Part shown: positions 1-7,852 of the stretch, in pieces | Layout of the letters: the number at the start of each line of letters is the position of its first letter | How positions within the stretch are numbered: the stretch's first letter is position 1 | NCBI RefSeq assembly: GCF_001552175.1 | Contig: NZ_BCQR01000011.1 | Coordinates: forward strand, 1-64,000 | Direction: 5' to 3' | DNA length: 64,000 bases | Origin: Actinomadura kijaniata NBRC 14229 | Lineage (GTDB): Bacteria > Actinomycetota > Actinomycetes > Streptosporangiales > Streptosporangiaceae | Position numbers and translations under genes: made by a program | Notes under the pieces: model-generated | Told to the model about the DNA's origin: nothing | The model's database searches: none | What the model saw: only the letters and a program-made list of their open reading frames with translations

Positions 1-246
1 GGCTCGGCGGTCGTGGCCGAGCGCCGCCGGACCGGCCCGGACGGGGCGCGGCTGGCGGCGGCGCTCGCCGAGGCCGCCGCGGACCTGCTGGGCGATCCGG
101 CGGTCACCCGGGTGCGGCGGTGCGAGGCGGACGACTGCGTCCTGCTGTTCCTGCCCGCGCACCCCCGGCGCCGGTGGTGCTCGGCCTCGCGGTGCGGCAA
201 CCGGGTGCGCGTCGCCCGCCACTACCAGCGCCACAGGCCCGCCTGA
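1..246 (+). CDS. CGNR zinc finger domain protein, C-terminal part (5' end outside window)
   Basis: The reading frame is open from the first base, so the N-terminus lies outside the window. The end of the protein carries two Cys pairs around RRCEADDC and WCSASRCGNR followed by the HYQRHR tail, which is the CGNR zinc finger found at the C-terminus of actinobacterial ABATE-domain proteins (stress-response and putative transcriptional regulators). The zinc finger probably binds nucleic acid; the missing N-terminal half would be the ligand-binding part. It converges on the LysE gene with one base between the stop codons. Family assignment is firm, function is inferred. Confidence 0.85.
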   Translation, partial: GSAVVAERRRTGPDGARLAAALAEAAADLLGDPAVTRVRRCEADDCVLLFLPAHPRRRWCSASRCGNRVRVARHYQRHRPA

Positions 247-247
247 C

Positions 248-844
248 CTACAGGCGCGCCATGGCCAGCCGCGCGCCCAGGGCCACGAACGAGCCCGCGA
301 AGACCCGGCGGAGCCAGGTCATGGTCCGGGCGGTCAGGCGGTCGCGGACCGACGCGGCCAGCACGCCGTAGACGGCGAAGACCGCGAACGTGACGGCCAT
401 GAAGACCGCGCTCAGCCGGAGCATCTGCGGCACCGGGTCGGCCGGGCCGACGAACTGCGGCAGGAACGCCAGGAAGAACATCGTCAGCTTCGGGTTGAGG
501 ACGTTCACCAGCACCCCGGAGACGATCACGCGGACGGGGCTCGCGGGCGCGGTCCGCTCGACGGTCAGCGCCCCCTCGTCCCGGAGCGTGGCCCACGCCA
601 TGTAGAGCAGGTAGGCGACGCCGAGGTACTTGAGGGTCTGGAACGCCACCGCGCTGGTGTGCAGCAGCGCGGCGACGCCGGTCACCGTCGCCAGCATGTG
701 CGGGATGGTGCCGAGGGTGCAGCCGAACGCGGCGACGACGCTCGCGCGGCGGCCGTGGGCGAGCCCGGCGGCGAGGGTGTAGACGACGCCGGTGCCGGGG
801 GTGGCGACCACGACGAGCGCGGTCAGCAGGAACGCGATGCTCAT
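248..844 (-). CDS. LysE/RhtB family amino-acid exporter
   Basis: A 198-residue, very hydrophobic protein starting MSIAFLLTALVVVATPGTGVVY, with about six membrane segments. The N-terminal TPG motif and the NPK stretch near residue 120 (NVLNPKLTMFFLAFLPQF) are hallmarks of the LysE/RhtB superfamily, inner-membrane exporters of amino acids such as lysine, homoserine or threonine. I chose ATG 844 because the family begins at this point; an in-frame ATG at 868 would add eight residues. The divergent neighbour is a MocR-type regulator, a pairing common for this family, so the substrate may be an amino acid sensed through PLP. Substrate unknown. Confidence 0.88.
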   Translation of the reverse strand: MSIAFLLTALVVVATPGTGVVYTLAAGLAHGRRASVVAAFGCTLGTIPHMLATVTGVAALLHTSAVAFQTLKYLGVAYLLYMAWATLRDEGALTVERTAPASPVRVIVSGVLVNVLNPKLTMFFLAFLPQFVGPADPVPQMLRLSAVFMAVTFAVFAVYGVLAASVRDRLTARTMTWLRRVFAGSFVALGARLAMARL

Positions 845-874
845 GCCCGGCACTCTCGCTGCGACCATGGCGCG

Positions 875-2332
875 GTGGACAGGTCCAATGGGCGTGCTTT
901 CGACAGGTCCGTAGGCGGGTCGGACTTCCTCCAGCTCGACGTGGGCGCGGCCCCGCCCGGAGGGCTGGCCGGCTGGCTGGCCGGGCGGCTGCGGGAGGCG
1001 GTCACCGACGGGCGGCTTCCGGTGGGCGGCAGGCTCCCGGCGACGCGGGTGCTGGCGGCCGAGCTGCGGGTGTCGCGGGGCGTGGTGACCGAGGCGTACC
1101 AGCGGCTGGCCGAGGAGGGGCTGGTCGTCGGGCGCGGGCGGAGCGGGACGGTCGTGGTCGCGGCCCCGGTCGCGCCGCCCGTCCCGTCGGGGCGCGCGCC
1201 GTCGGGGGTCTTCGACGGCCCGCCGGGCGGGGACGTCTTCGAGGCGCTGCGGGCCGCTCCGGCGCGGATCGACCTGTCGCCGGGCGTTCCCGACCTGGGG
1301 GCGTTCCCGCGCGCCGCCTGGCTGCGGGCGGAGCGGGAGGTGCTGGCCGGGCTGTCGGCGGCGGACTTCGGCTACGGGGACCCGCGCGGCGCCCCGGCGC
1401 TGCGGGTGGCGGTCGCGCGCTGGCTGGCGCGGTTCCGGGGGATCCGGGCCGACCCCGAGGAGGTCGTGGTCGTCGCCGGGACCGCCCAGGCGCTCGGGCT
1501 GCTGGCCCGGGTGCTGCGGGAGGACGGGATCGGGGCGGTCGGCGTGGAGGACCCCGGGTCGCTGGGGGTGCGGCAGCACCTGGCGGACGCGGGGCTGGCG
1601 ACGCCGCCGGTCCCGGTCGACGGGGAGGGGGCGCGGGTCTCGGAGCTGGCGGGGCTGGAGGCCGTGCTGCTGACACCCGCGCACCAGTTCCCCACCGGAG
1701 TCGTGCTGAGCGGGGAGCGGCGGCGCGCGTTGATGCGCTGGGGCGGCCTGGTCATCGAGGACGACTACGACGCCGAACACCGCTACGACCGGCCGCCGGT
1801 CCCGGCGCTGCGGTCGGTGCTGGCCGAGCGCGTCTGCTACGCCGGGAGCGTCTCCAAGCTGCTGGCCCCCGCGTTGCGGACCGGGTGGGTGCTGGTGCCC
1901 TCCCGGTACCGGGAGGCGCTGGTGGCCGCCAAGCGTCACGCCGACCTGGGCAACGCCGTCCTCCCGCAGCTCGTGCTCGCGCGGCTGATGGAGTCGGGAC
2001 GGCTGGAGGGGCACCTGCGGCTGGTGCGGCGGCGGCACCGGCGGCGCCGGGACCGCATGGTCGAGGCGATCCACGCGGCGCTGCCCGGCGCGACCGTCCA
2101 CGGGACGGCGGCGGGCCTGCACCTGACGGTCACGTTCGACGGCGACGTCAGCGACGTCGAGCTGGCGGCGGCGGCGCTCGCGCGGGGAGTGAAGGTGCAC
2201 CCGCTGTCGTGGCACGCGCAGCGCCCGTTCGCGCCGGGGCTGGTCCTGGGATACGCGGCGGGCGGCGCGACGGACATCGCCGAGGGGATCGGCGTGCTCG
2301 CCGACCTGCTGAAGTCCGGAAAGCGGAGGTAG
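875..2332 (+). CDS. MocR/PdxR-type GntR-family regulator with aminotransferase domain
   Basis: About 485 residues. A GntR winged helix-turn-helix (roughly residues 20-90, with the SRGVVTEAYQRLAEEGLV recognition region) is fused to a fold-type I aminotransferase domain. The PLP lysine is in SVSKLLAPALRTGW (about K328). MocR proteins use PLP, or a PLP-amino acid adduct, as ligand and regulate vitamin B6, GABA or amino-acid genes. The likely target is the divergent LysE exporter. The start is uncertain: GTG 875 lies just before the repeated operator sequence, while GTG 941 would cut the conserved DFLQLDV beginning. Confidence 0.85.
   Translation: MDRSNGRAFDRSVGGSDFLQLDVGAAPPGGLAGWLAGRLREAVTDGRLPVGGRLPATRVLAAELRVSRGVVTEAYQRLAEEGLVVGRGRSGTVVVAAPVAPPVPSGRAPSGVFDGPPGGDVFEALRAAPARIDLSPGVPDLGAFPRAAWLRAEREVLAGLSAADFGYGDPRGAPALRVAVARWLARFRGIRADPEEVVVVAGTAQALGLLARVLREDGIGAVGVEDPGSLGVRQHLADAGLATPPVPVDGEGARVSELAGLEAVLLTPAHQFPTGVVLSGERRRALMRWGGLVIEDDYDAEHRYDRPPVPALRSVLAERVCYAGSVSKLLAPALRTGWVLVPSRYREALVAAKRHADLGNAVLPQLVLARLMESGRLEGHLRLVRRRHRRRRDRMVEAIHAALPGATVHGTAAGLHLTVTFDGDVSDVELAAAALARGVKVHPLSWHAQRPFAPGLVLGYAAGGATDIAEGIGVLADLLKSGKRR
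878..910. promoter_or_regulatory. Direct repeat GACAGGTCC, candidate MocR operator
   Basis: The 9-mer GACAGGTCC occurs at 878-886 and again at 902-910, 24 bp apart and on the same helical face, in the short space between the LysE exporter and the divergent MocR gene. MocR/PdxR regulators are known to bind direct repeats with about two-turn spacing. Seen directly; role inferred. Confidence 0.45.
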
Positions 2333-2341
2333 GCTTGTAGT

Positions 2342-2357
2342 AGTTCAAATTTGAACT
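2342..2357. promoter_or_regulatory. 16-bp perfect palindrome AGTTCAAATTTGAACT upstream of the dioxygenase
   Basis: AGTTCAAA followed by its exact reverse complement, AT-rich in an otherwise GC-rich region, ends 27 bp before the dioxygenase start codon. TTCAAATTTGAA-like palindromes are typical MarR-family operators, and a MarR gene lies directly downstream of the dioxygenase. The palindrome is seen; regulation by that MarR is inferred. Confidence 0.6.
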
Positions 2358-2384
2358 TAATGATCCCGTTCCCCGGAGGTGCCC

Positions 2385-3158
2385 ATGGCCGCCGACAGGA
2401 TGCCGACCCTCTACCTCGGACACGGCGCGCCGCCGCTGGCCGACGACCCGGTCTGGCCCGGCCAGCTCGCCGCCTGGGCCGCGGACCTGCCCCGGCCGGA
2501 GGCCGTGCTGATGGTGTCGGCGCACTGGGAGGACGCCCCGGTGACGCTGGGCGCGACCGAGACGGTCCCGCTCGTCTACGACTTCGGGGGCTTTCCCGAG
2601 CACTACTACCGGGTGACCTACCCCGCGCCCGGCGCCCCCGGGCTGGCCGCCAGGGTGCGCGGGCTGCTCGACCGGCCGGGAGGCCGGGTCCACGACGCGC
2701 CGGACCGGGGGCTGGACCACGGCGCGTACGTCCCGCTGAAGGAGATGTACCCGGACGCCGACGTGCCCGTTCTCCAGATGTCGATGCCCACGCTCGACCC
2801 GCGCGGCCTGTACGAGGTGGGGCGGCGGCTCGCGCCGCTGCGGGACGAGGGCGTGCTGGTCGTCGGCAGCGGGTTCTTCACCCACAACCTGCGGGCGCTG
2901 TCCCCCGACAACCGGGTGGCCACGCCGACCGCCGAGTTCGACGAGTGGGGGCGGGACGCGCTGGACGCCGGGGACGTGGACGCGCTGCTGGACTTCGAGC
3001 GCAAGGCCCCGGCGGCCCGGTTCGCGCACCCGCGCACCGAGCACTTCGCGCCGCTGTTCGTCGCGCTCGGCGCGGCCGGGGCCGACCTGGACGACCGGCG
3101 CACCGTGATCGACGGTTTCTGGCTGGGGATGGCCAAGCGCTCGGTGCAGTTCGGCTGA
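2385..3158 (+). CDS. Extradiol ring-cleavage dioxygenase, DODA/LigB class III type
   Basis: 257 residues. The N-terminus has YLGHGAPPL with H13, followed by MVSAHWED with H47, the two His motifs that bind non-haem iron (or zinc) in LigB/DODA enzymes; GLDHGAYVPLKEMYP and GSGFFTHNLR complete the family pattern. Class III extradiol dioxygenases open catechol-type rings, and DODA members act on L-DOPA. I chose ATG 2385 because GGAGG at 2375-2379 is correctly spaced; an in-frame GTG at 2379 overlaps that site. It converges on a MarR gene whose stop lies one base away, and a MarR-like palindrome precedes it, suggesting induction by an aromatic or quinone. Substrate unknown. Confidence 0.87.
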   Translation: MAADRMPTLYLGHGAPPLADDPVWPGQLAAWAADLPRPEAVLMVSAHWEDAPVTLGATETVPLVYDFGGFPEHYYRVTYPAPGAPGLAARVRGLLDRPGGRVHDAPDRGLDHGAYVPLKEMYPDADVPVLQMSMPTLDPRGLYEVGRRLAPLRDEGVLVVGSGFFTHNLRALSPDNRVATPTAEFDEWGRDALDAGDVDALLDFERKAPAARFAHPRTEHFAPLFVALGAAGADLDDRRTVIDGFWLGMAKRSVQFG

Positions 3159-3593
3159 TCAGGAGCGGCCGGCGTTGGCCATCACCCGCCGCAGCACGCG
3201 CAGCACCACCGCGTAGTCCTCGTCGGCGACCCCCTCATGGAGGTGGTCGCGGATGGCGGGCGCGGCCTTCTTGACGCGTCCGTGCAGCTCCCGGCCGGAT
3301 TCGGTGATCGTGAGCCCGCCGGTGGCGTCCCGGTCGACCAGGCCGCGCGCCGCCAGGTCGGCGGCGGCGGACGCCAGGTCGTCGCCGGGCAGCAGGTAGT
3401 CGCGCATCGCCTCGGTCAGCCCGGCGACGGTGCGGGGCGCGCCGTCGCCGAGGTCGCCGGGGTGCAGGTGCCGCAGGATCCAGTACTGCGGCTGGGTGAT
3501 CCCCTGCTTGCCGATCTCGGTGCGGATGAAGTCGATGGCCGCGCGGTGCGCGACGCCGAGCCAGTAGGCGATCGGCTGGTTCCTGTCGTCCAT
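3159..3593 (-). CDS. MarR-family winged-helix regulator
   Basis: 144 residues starting MDDRNQPIAYWLG. QPQYWILRHLHP, the helical middle with LASAAADLAARGLVDR and the wing TGGLTITESGRELH fit MarR-type DNA-binding proteins. The start is ATG 3593, about eight bases after a -10-like hexamer, so translation may be leaderless. Its promoter lies inside the 3' end of the upstream permease gene and resembles a SoxR-controlled promoter. The convergent dioxygenase gene with a palindromic operator is the most likely target. Ligand unknown. Confidence 0.82.
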   Translation of the reverse strand: MDDRNQPIAYWLGVAHRAAIDFIRTEIGKQGITQPQYWILRHLHPGDLGDGAPRTVAGLTEAMRDYLLPGDDLASAAADLAARGLVDRDATGGLTITESGRELHGRVKKAAPAIRDHLHEGVADEDYAVVLRVLRRVMANAGRS

Positions 3594-3598
3594 GCCGC

Positions 3599-4879
3599 TC
3601 AACGTAGATCCTCGACTTTGCTTGAGGTCAACCGTCCCCGGAGCGCCGCCACCGCCGCCACCGCGACCGGGATCACCAGGTAGGGGCCGCAGGACAGGGC
3701 CGCGACGGCGGTGAACGCGGTGGTGACGCGGGCCGCGGCGCGGGCGCGGCCGGTCAGCAGCCGGGTCGCCGACGCCATGCCGACCACGGTGACCGAGGCC
3801 AGGCAGGCGGCGGTCGCCCGCAGCAGCGGGTCCAGCCCGAATTCGGTGACCGTCACCGCGACCGCGAGCGGGACCGCCAGCGCCTCCAGCAGCAGCAGCC
3901 CCCGGTGCGGCACCGGGCCGCCCCGCCCGAACCAGGCGGGCAGCGCGCCGTCGCGGGCCAGCGCCGCGCCGAGCCGGGAGCCCCCGGCGATGTAGGTGTT
4001 CATGGCGACGAAGCTCAGCACCATCGCGGCCACGGCCGTCGCCGCGCGGGCCAGGTCGCCGAGCCCGGTCTCCATCAGCAGGGCCAGCGGGACGGGCGAG
4101 GTCTCGGCGCGCTCGCCCAGCACGCCGGTGACGGCCGCCGCCAGCGCGAGGTAGAGCGTTCCGACCAGGGCCAGCGCCAGCCCGGTGGCGCGCGGCAGCA
4201 GGCGGCGCGGGTCGGCGAAGTCGGCCGACAGGTGGCTGGCCGCCTCCCAGCCCGCGAACGCGAAGAACAGCACGCCGATCGCGTGGACCACCCCGCCGAT
4301 CCCGTACGGGGCGAACGGCGTGAAGTGCGCGGCGTCGGCGTGCGGGGCGGACGCGAGGACGGCGACGCCCAGCAGCACCGCCAGTCCCGCCACCAGGACG
4401 AGCTGGACCCGGCCCGACATGCGCAGCCCGCCGTGGTTGGCGGCGAACGCGGCGGCCAGCAGCACGACCGTCATGACCGCCGCGCCCGGCCGTCCCCAGC
4501 CCGCCGCGTTCGCCACGTACCCGCCGCCGATCATCGCGCCCGCCAGGGTGCCGACCGGGACGACGGCGAGGAACAGCCAGCCGACGGCCGCCGAGGTGCG
4601 GGGCCCGAACGCGCGGGCCGCGAACGCCGCGACCCCGCCGCCGTCGGGGAACCGCGCGCCGAGCGCCGCGAACGTGAACGCCACCGGCACGCTCAGCGCC
4701 AGCAGCAGGGCCCAGGCGGCCAGCGCGGCGGGACCGGCCGCCGAGGCGGCCGCGTGCGGCAGCGCGAGGATTCCGGGTCCGAGCACCGCGCCGGTCAGCA
4801 GCGCGGTGCCCTGCCCCAGCCCGAGCCGGTGCCCGGCCGCGACGTCCGCGCGCGGCCGGGCCGAAGTGGAGACGGTCAT
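3599..4879 (-). CDS. APC-family amino-acid permease/exporter, YjeH-like
   Basis: 426 residues with about twelve hydrophobic segments. The N-terminal GTALLTGAVLGPGILALPHAAA has the glycine-rich unwound first helix of the amino acid-polyamine-organocation superfamily, and GWEAASHLSADFADP is typical of helix 6 in YjeH-like methionine and branched-chain amino-acid exporters. It is an inner-membrane transporter. The divergent Lrp/AsnC regulator with an inverted repeat between them supports an amino-acid substrate. The start ATG 4879 is followed upstream by a purine-rich stretch (minus-strand GGATCCTCC). Direction and substrate are inferred. Confidence 0.83.
   Translation of the reverse strand: MTVSTSARPRADVAAGHRLGLGQGTALLTGAVLGPGILALPHAAASAAGPAALAAWALLLALSVPVAFTFAALGARFPDGGGVAAFAARAFGPRTSAAVGWLFLAVVPVGTLAGAMIGGGYVANAAGWGRPGAAVMTVVLLAAAFAANHGGLRMSGRVQLVLVAGLAVLLGVAVLASAPHADAAHFTPFAPYGIGGVVHAIGVLFFAFAGWEAASHLSADFADPRRLLPRATGLALALVGTLYLALAAAVTGVLGERAETSPVPLALLMETGLGDLARAATAVAAMVLSFVAMNTYIAGGSRLGAALARDGALPAWFGRGGPVPHRGLLLLEALAVPLAVAVTVTEFGLDPLLRATAACLASVTVVGMASATRLLTGRARAAARVTTAFTAVAALSCGPYLVIPVAVAAVAALRGRLTSSKVEDLR
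3601..3631 (-). promoter_or_regulatory. SoxR-like promoter of the MarR gene
   Basis: Read on the minus strand, TTGACC (3631-3626) is followed by a 19-base spacer and TACGTT (3606-3601). The long 19-base spacer is typical of MerR/SoxR-activated promoters. The spacer dyad CCTCAAGCAAAGTCGAGG (3627-3610) matches the known SoxR box CCTCAAGTTAACTTGAGG at 14 of 18 positions by eye. A very similar element lies at 17368-17389. Activity and regulator are inferred. Confidence 0.5.
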
Positions 4880-4948
4880 GGAGGATCCTTCGGAAGGGGG
4901 AGTGAAACGCCACGAAAGTTAGGCACTCGCACGGAAAGATGGGCCGTC

Positions 4949-4968
4949 TTCCGAATGTTCGTTCGGAA
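4949..4968. promoter_or_regulatory. Inverted repeat TTCCGAA-N6-TTCGGAA, candidate Lrp operator
   Basis: Perfect 7-bp arms at 4949-4955 and 4962-4968 with the spacer TGTTCG, 19 bp before the Lrp start and 69 bp before the permease start. Lrp/AsnC proteins bind such short spaced palindromes and often control a divergent transporter and themselves. Confidence 0.55.
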
Positions 4969-4987
4969 TTGAGCCCATAATCCGGTC

Positions 4988-5452
4988 ATGGACGAACTCG
5001 ACGAGCAGATCGTGCGGCTCCTCCAAACGGATGCCCGGCTGTCCAACCGCGAGCTGGCGCGGCGGATCGGCGTGGCCCCCTCCACCTGCCTGGAACGCGT
5101 GCGCTCCCTCACCCGCCGCGGCGTGATCCGCGGCTACCACGCCGACATCGACCTGCCCGCGCTGAACCGGGGCGTGCAGGCGCTGGTGTCGGTGCGGCTG
5201 CGGACCCCGAACCGGGCGGCGATCGACGGTGTGAAGGGGGACGTGTCCCGGATGCCGGAGGTGATGGGGCTGTTCGTGGTGGCGGGCGAGGACGATCTGG
5301 TGCTGCACGTGGCCGTCCCCGACCTGGACCACCTGCACGCGTTCCTGGTGGAGCGGCTGGCCCCGCGCCCCGAGATCGGCGGCTTCCGCACCTCGGTGAT
5401 CTTCCAGCACTCGCGCCGCAACGTCCTGGAGAGCTTCGACGCCTCAGCCTGA
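4988..5452 (+). CDS. Lrp/AsnC-family transcriptional regulator
   Basis: 154 residues. The N-terminus MDELDEQIVRLLQTDARLSNRELARRIG and VAPSTCLERVRSLTRRGVIRGY form the Lrp-type helix-turn-helix; the rest (residues about 65-150) is the RAM/AsnC ligand-binding domain, with GLFVVAGEDDLVLHVAVPDLDHL matching the conserved GxxD effector loop. These proteins form octamer-like assemblies and sense amino acids. Start ATG 4988 gives the standard family N-terminus. Its divergent partner is an amino-acid permease, its most likely target. Confidence 0.92.
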   Translation: MDELDEQIVRLLQTDARLSNRELARRIGVAPSTCLERVRSLTRRGVIRGYHADIDLPALNRGVQALVSVRLRTPNRAAIDGVKGDVSRMPEVMGLFVVAGEDDLVLHVAVPDLDHLHAFLVERLAPRPEIGGFRTSVIFQHSRRNVLESFDASA

Positions 5453-5542
5453 CCCTGCCGGTGGTACGAAAGCACGGTGGCTGGGTAGCCGGTGCGGCGC
5501 GCAGCAGGCTGTCTCCCGTTCGACCGATGAACGGAGGCAGTG

Positions 5543-6823
5543 ATGCGGAAGCTGATGGCGGCGACGGTGGGGTTCGCTCTGGTGGCGGCGACGCCGGGGA
5601 TCGCGCTGGCGGCGCGGGAGCGCACGGAGCGGACGGCGCAGGCGGCGCAGGCGGCGCGGCAGTGGACGGCCGCGTGGGCGGCGGCCCCGCAGCGGCCCAG
5701 CGTCGGGTTCGAGCCGAACTGGTCGGAGCAGGGGTTCTCCGGGCAGACCGTGCGGCAGGTCATGCGGATCACCGCCGGAGGGTCGGCGGTGCGGGTGCGG
5801 CTGTCGAACCGCTACGGGGCCTCCCCGCTGAAGGTCGCCGCGATGACCGTCGCGAAGGCGGGCCGGGGCCCGGAGTTGCGGCCCGGCAGCCTGCGGCACC
5901 TGACGTTCGGGCGGTCCCGGTCGGTGGTGGTCCCGGTCGGCGGGCAGGTCGTCAGCGACGGGGCCAAGCTGAAGGTCGCGCCGCTGGAGTCGCTGACCGT
6001 GACGATGTACCTGCCGGAGACCACCGGCCCGGCGACCGCGCACCTCCAGGGGTACGCGACCGCCTACCGCGCCCAGGGCGACCGGACGGCCGACGCGGGC
6101 GGGGCGTTCCCCACCGACGCCGGGAAGGTGACGCACTCCCGGTACTACCTGAGCGGCATCGACGTGGCGGGAGGCGCCGCGCGGCGCGACACGGTGGTGG
6201 CGTTCGGCGACTCCATCACCGACGGGTTCGGGGCCGGGAACGACACCGACGCCCGCTACCCCGACGCGCTCGCCGAGCGGCTGGCGAAGGCGGGCCGCCC
6301 CCGCCCGGTCCTGAACGCGGGCATCGGCGGCAACATGATCCTGTCCGACTCGGCCTGGTTCGGGGACCACGGGCTCGGCCGGTTCCGCCGGGACGCGCTC
6401 GCCGACCCGCGCGTCGGCACGGTCGTGGTCCTGCACGGCCTGAACGACATCGGCTTCAGCGAGGTGGACCTGCCCACCTACAAGCCGAACCCGGACCGCT
6501 CGCTCGCCGAGCTGATCGCCGGGCACCGCGCCCTGATCCGGCAGGCGCACGCCCGGGGCGTCAAGGTGATCGGCGCGACGCTGCTGCCGATGAAGGGCGC
6601 CGAGTACTACACGCCCCGTTCGGCCGAGAAGATCCGGCGGCTCAACCACTGGATCCGCACCTCCGGCGAGTACGACGCGGTCGCCGACTTCAACAAGGCC
6701 GTCGCCGACCCCCGCGACCCGGAGCGGCTGCGCGCGGCGTTCGACAGCGGCGACCACAAGCACCCCAACGCCGCCGGATACCGCGCGATGGCCGACGCGG
6801 TCGACCTCGCCGAGATTTCCTGA
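5543..6823 (+). CDS. Secreted SGNH/GDSL hydrolase
   Basis: 426 residues. MRKLMAATVGFALVAATPGIALA is a signal peptide, so the enzyme is exported. Block I is FGDSITDGFG with nucleophile S224, GGN occurs in IGGNMILSD, block III is HGLNDIGFSE, and the C-terminal DHKHPNAAGYRAMAD supplies Asp and His. The roughly 190 residues before block I are a beta-rich domain seen in actinobacterial secreted GDSL esterases/lipases. ATG 5543 is chosen for GGAGG at 5533-5537; GTG 5540 is possible. It probably cleaves an ester in lipids or polysaccharide; substrate unknown. Confidence 0.88.
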   Translation: MRKLMAATVGFALVAATPGIALAARERTERTAQAAQAARQWTAAWAAAPQRPSVGFEPNWSEQGFSGQTVRQVMRITAGGSAVRVRLSNRYGASPLKVAAMTVAKAGRGPELRPGSLRHLTFGRSRSVVVPVGGQVVSDGAKLKVAPLESLTVTMYLPETTGPATAHLQGYATAYRAQGDRTADAGGAFPTDAGKVTHSRYYLSGIDVAGGAARRDTVVAFGDSITDGFGAGNDTDARYPDALAERLAKAGRPRPVLNAGIGGNMILSDSAWFGDHGLGRFRRDALADPRVGTVVVLHGLNDIGFSEVDLPTYKPNPDRSLAELIAGHRALIRQAHARGVKVIGATLLPMKGAEYYTPRSAEKIRRLNHWIRTSGEYDAVADFNKAVADPRDPERLRAAFDSGDHKHPNAAGYRAMADAVDLAEIS

Positions 6824-6888
6824 TCTCACCTGCAACCGCCGGGGCGGGGACGGGGTTCCACCTTCCGTCCCCCACGAGAGGAACCACT

Positions 6889-7695
6889 ATGGATCTGCAG
6901 TTGACCGGCCGCGTCGCGATCGTCACCGGAGCGTCCAAGGGCATGGGCCTGGCCGTCACCCGCACCCTGCTGGAGGAGGGCGCGAAGGTGGTCGCGGTCT
7001 CCCGCCGGACCACCCCCGAGCTGGACGCGCTGGCCGGGCCGAACCTGCTGCACGTCACGGCCGACCTGATGGACGAGGGGGCCCCGGCACGGATCGTCGC
7101 GCGGGCGGTGGAGACGTTCGGCGGCGTGGACGTGCTGGTCAACAACGCCGGCGGCCCGCCGCCCGGGGTGAGCCTGCCGCAGTTCGGGTTCACCACGCCG
7201 GACGACGACGACTGGCGGCGGATGTTCGAGTTCAACCTGTTCGCGCCGGTGCGGCTCATCCGGGAGGCGCTGCCGCGCCTGCTGGAGAGCGACGCCGCCG
7301 CGATCGTCAACGTGTCCACGACCATGGCGCGCCAGCCCGGCCCGATGAACTACGACTACAGCGCCGCCAAGGCGGGCCTGGCCAACGTGACCAAGGGACT
7401 GTCGGAGGAGTTCGGCCCGCAGGGGATCCGCGTCAACACCGTCTCGCCCGGTCCGGTGCGCACCGCGTGGTGGACCGAGGAGGGCGGCGCGGCCGACATC
7501 CTGGCGGGCGCGACCGGCGCCGACCGGGACGCGGTGATGGACAAGGTCGCGCCGGAGATGATGAACCTGGTCACCGGCCGCCTGGTCGAGCCGCAGGAGG
7601 TCGCCGACGCGGTGGTGCTGCTGGCGTCACCGCGTTCGGGCAGCACGACCGGGGCCGAGGTCGTGGTGGACGGCGGCTCCCTGAAGGGGCTGTAG
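6889..7695 (+). CDS. Short-chain dehydrogenase/reductase (SDR), classical
   Basis: 268 residues. The cofactor motif TGASKGMG is at the N-terminus, NNAG follows in LVNNAGGPPPG, the catalytic pair is in YDYSAAKAGL (YxxxK), and the C-terminus GAEVVVDGGSLKGL is the usual SDR ending. ATG 6889 is preceded by GAGAGGA. Enzymes of this type oxidise or reduce small alcohols and ketones with NAD(P)H. It follows the SGNH hydrolase by 65 bases and ends at a strong hairpin, so the two may share a transcript. Substrate not predictable. Confidence 0.88.
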   Translation: MDLQLTGRVAIVTGASKGMGLAVTRTLLEEGAKVVAVSRRTTPELDALAGPNLLHVTADLMDEGAPARIVARAVETFGGVDVLVNNAGGPPPGVSLPQFGFTTPDDDDWRRMFEFNLFAPVRLIREALPRLLESDAAAIVNVSTTMARQPGPMNYDYSAAKAGLANVTKGLSEEFGPQGIRVNTVSPGPVRTAWWTEEGGAADILAGATGADRDAVMDKVAPEMMNLVTGRLVEPQEVADAVVLLASPRSGSTTGAEVVVDGGSLKGL

Positions 7696-7706
7696 GCGAC
7701 ACCCCC

Positions 7707-7742
7707 TGGCCGTGCCGGATCCCTCGGGCTCCGGCACGGCCA
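7707..7742 (+). terminator. Hairpin terminator after SDR gene
   Basis: A 13-bp stem, GGCCGTGCCGGA and its complement extended by one T-A pair, begins 11 bases after the SDR stop codon and has a 10-base loop. No long U tract, as is common for actinobacterial terminators. Confidence 0.7.
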
Positions 7743-7782
7743 CTGTCATAAGTAATCCTTCTCATTAGTAGCAAATCCATCT

Positions 7783-7801
7783 CTTGGACTTCTGATCCAA
7801 G
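7783..7801. promoter_or_regulatory. Inverted repeat CTTGGA-N7-TCCAAG before the flavoenzyme
   Basis: Perfect 6-bp arms in an unusually AT-rich stretch (about 7745-7800), 51 bp upstream of the BBE-type oxidase start. A promoter and an operator for an unlinked regulator are plausible; no regulator gene is adjacent. Confidence 0.35.
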
Positions 7802-7852
7802 TGTCGGCAGGGTTGGAGGTGAAGCGAGAACGACCGTTACGGGGAGACCGAA

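Noticed and set aside
248-2215. Long minus-strand frame of 655 codons
   Set aside because: Only the last 198 codons encode LysE; the remainder is antisense to the MocR gene and has no family pattern.
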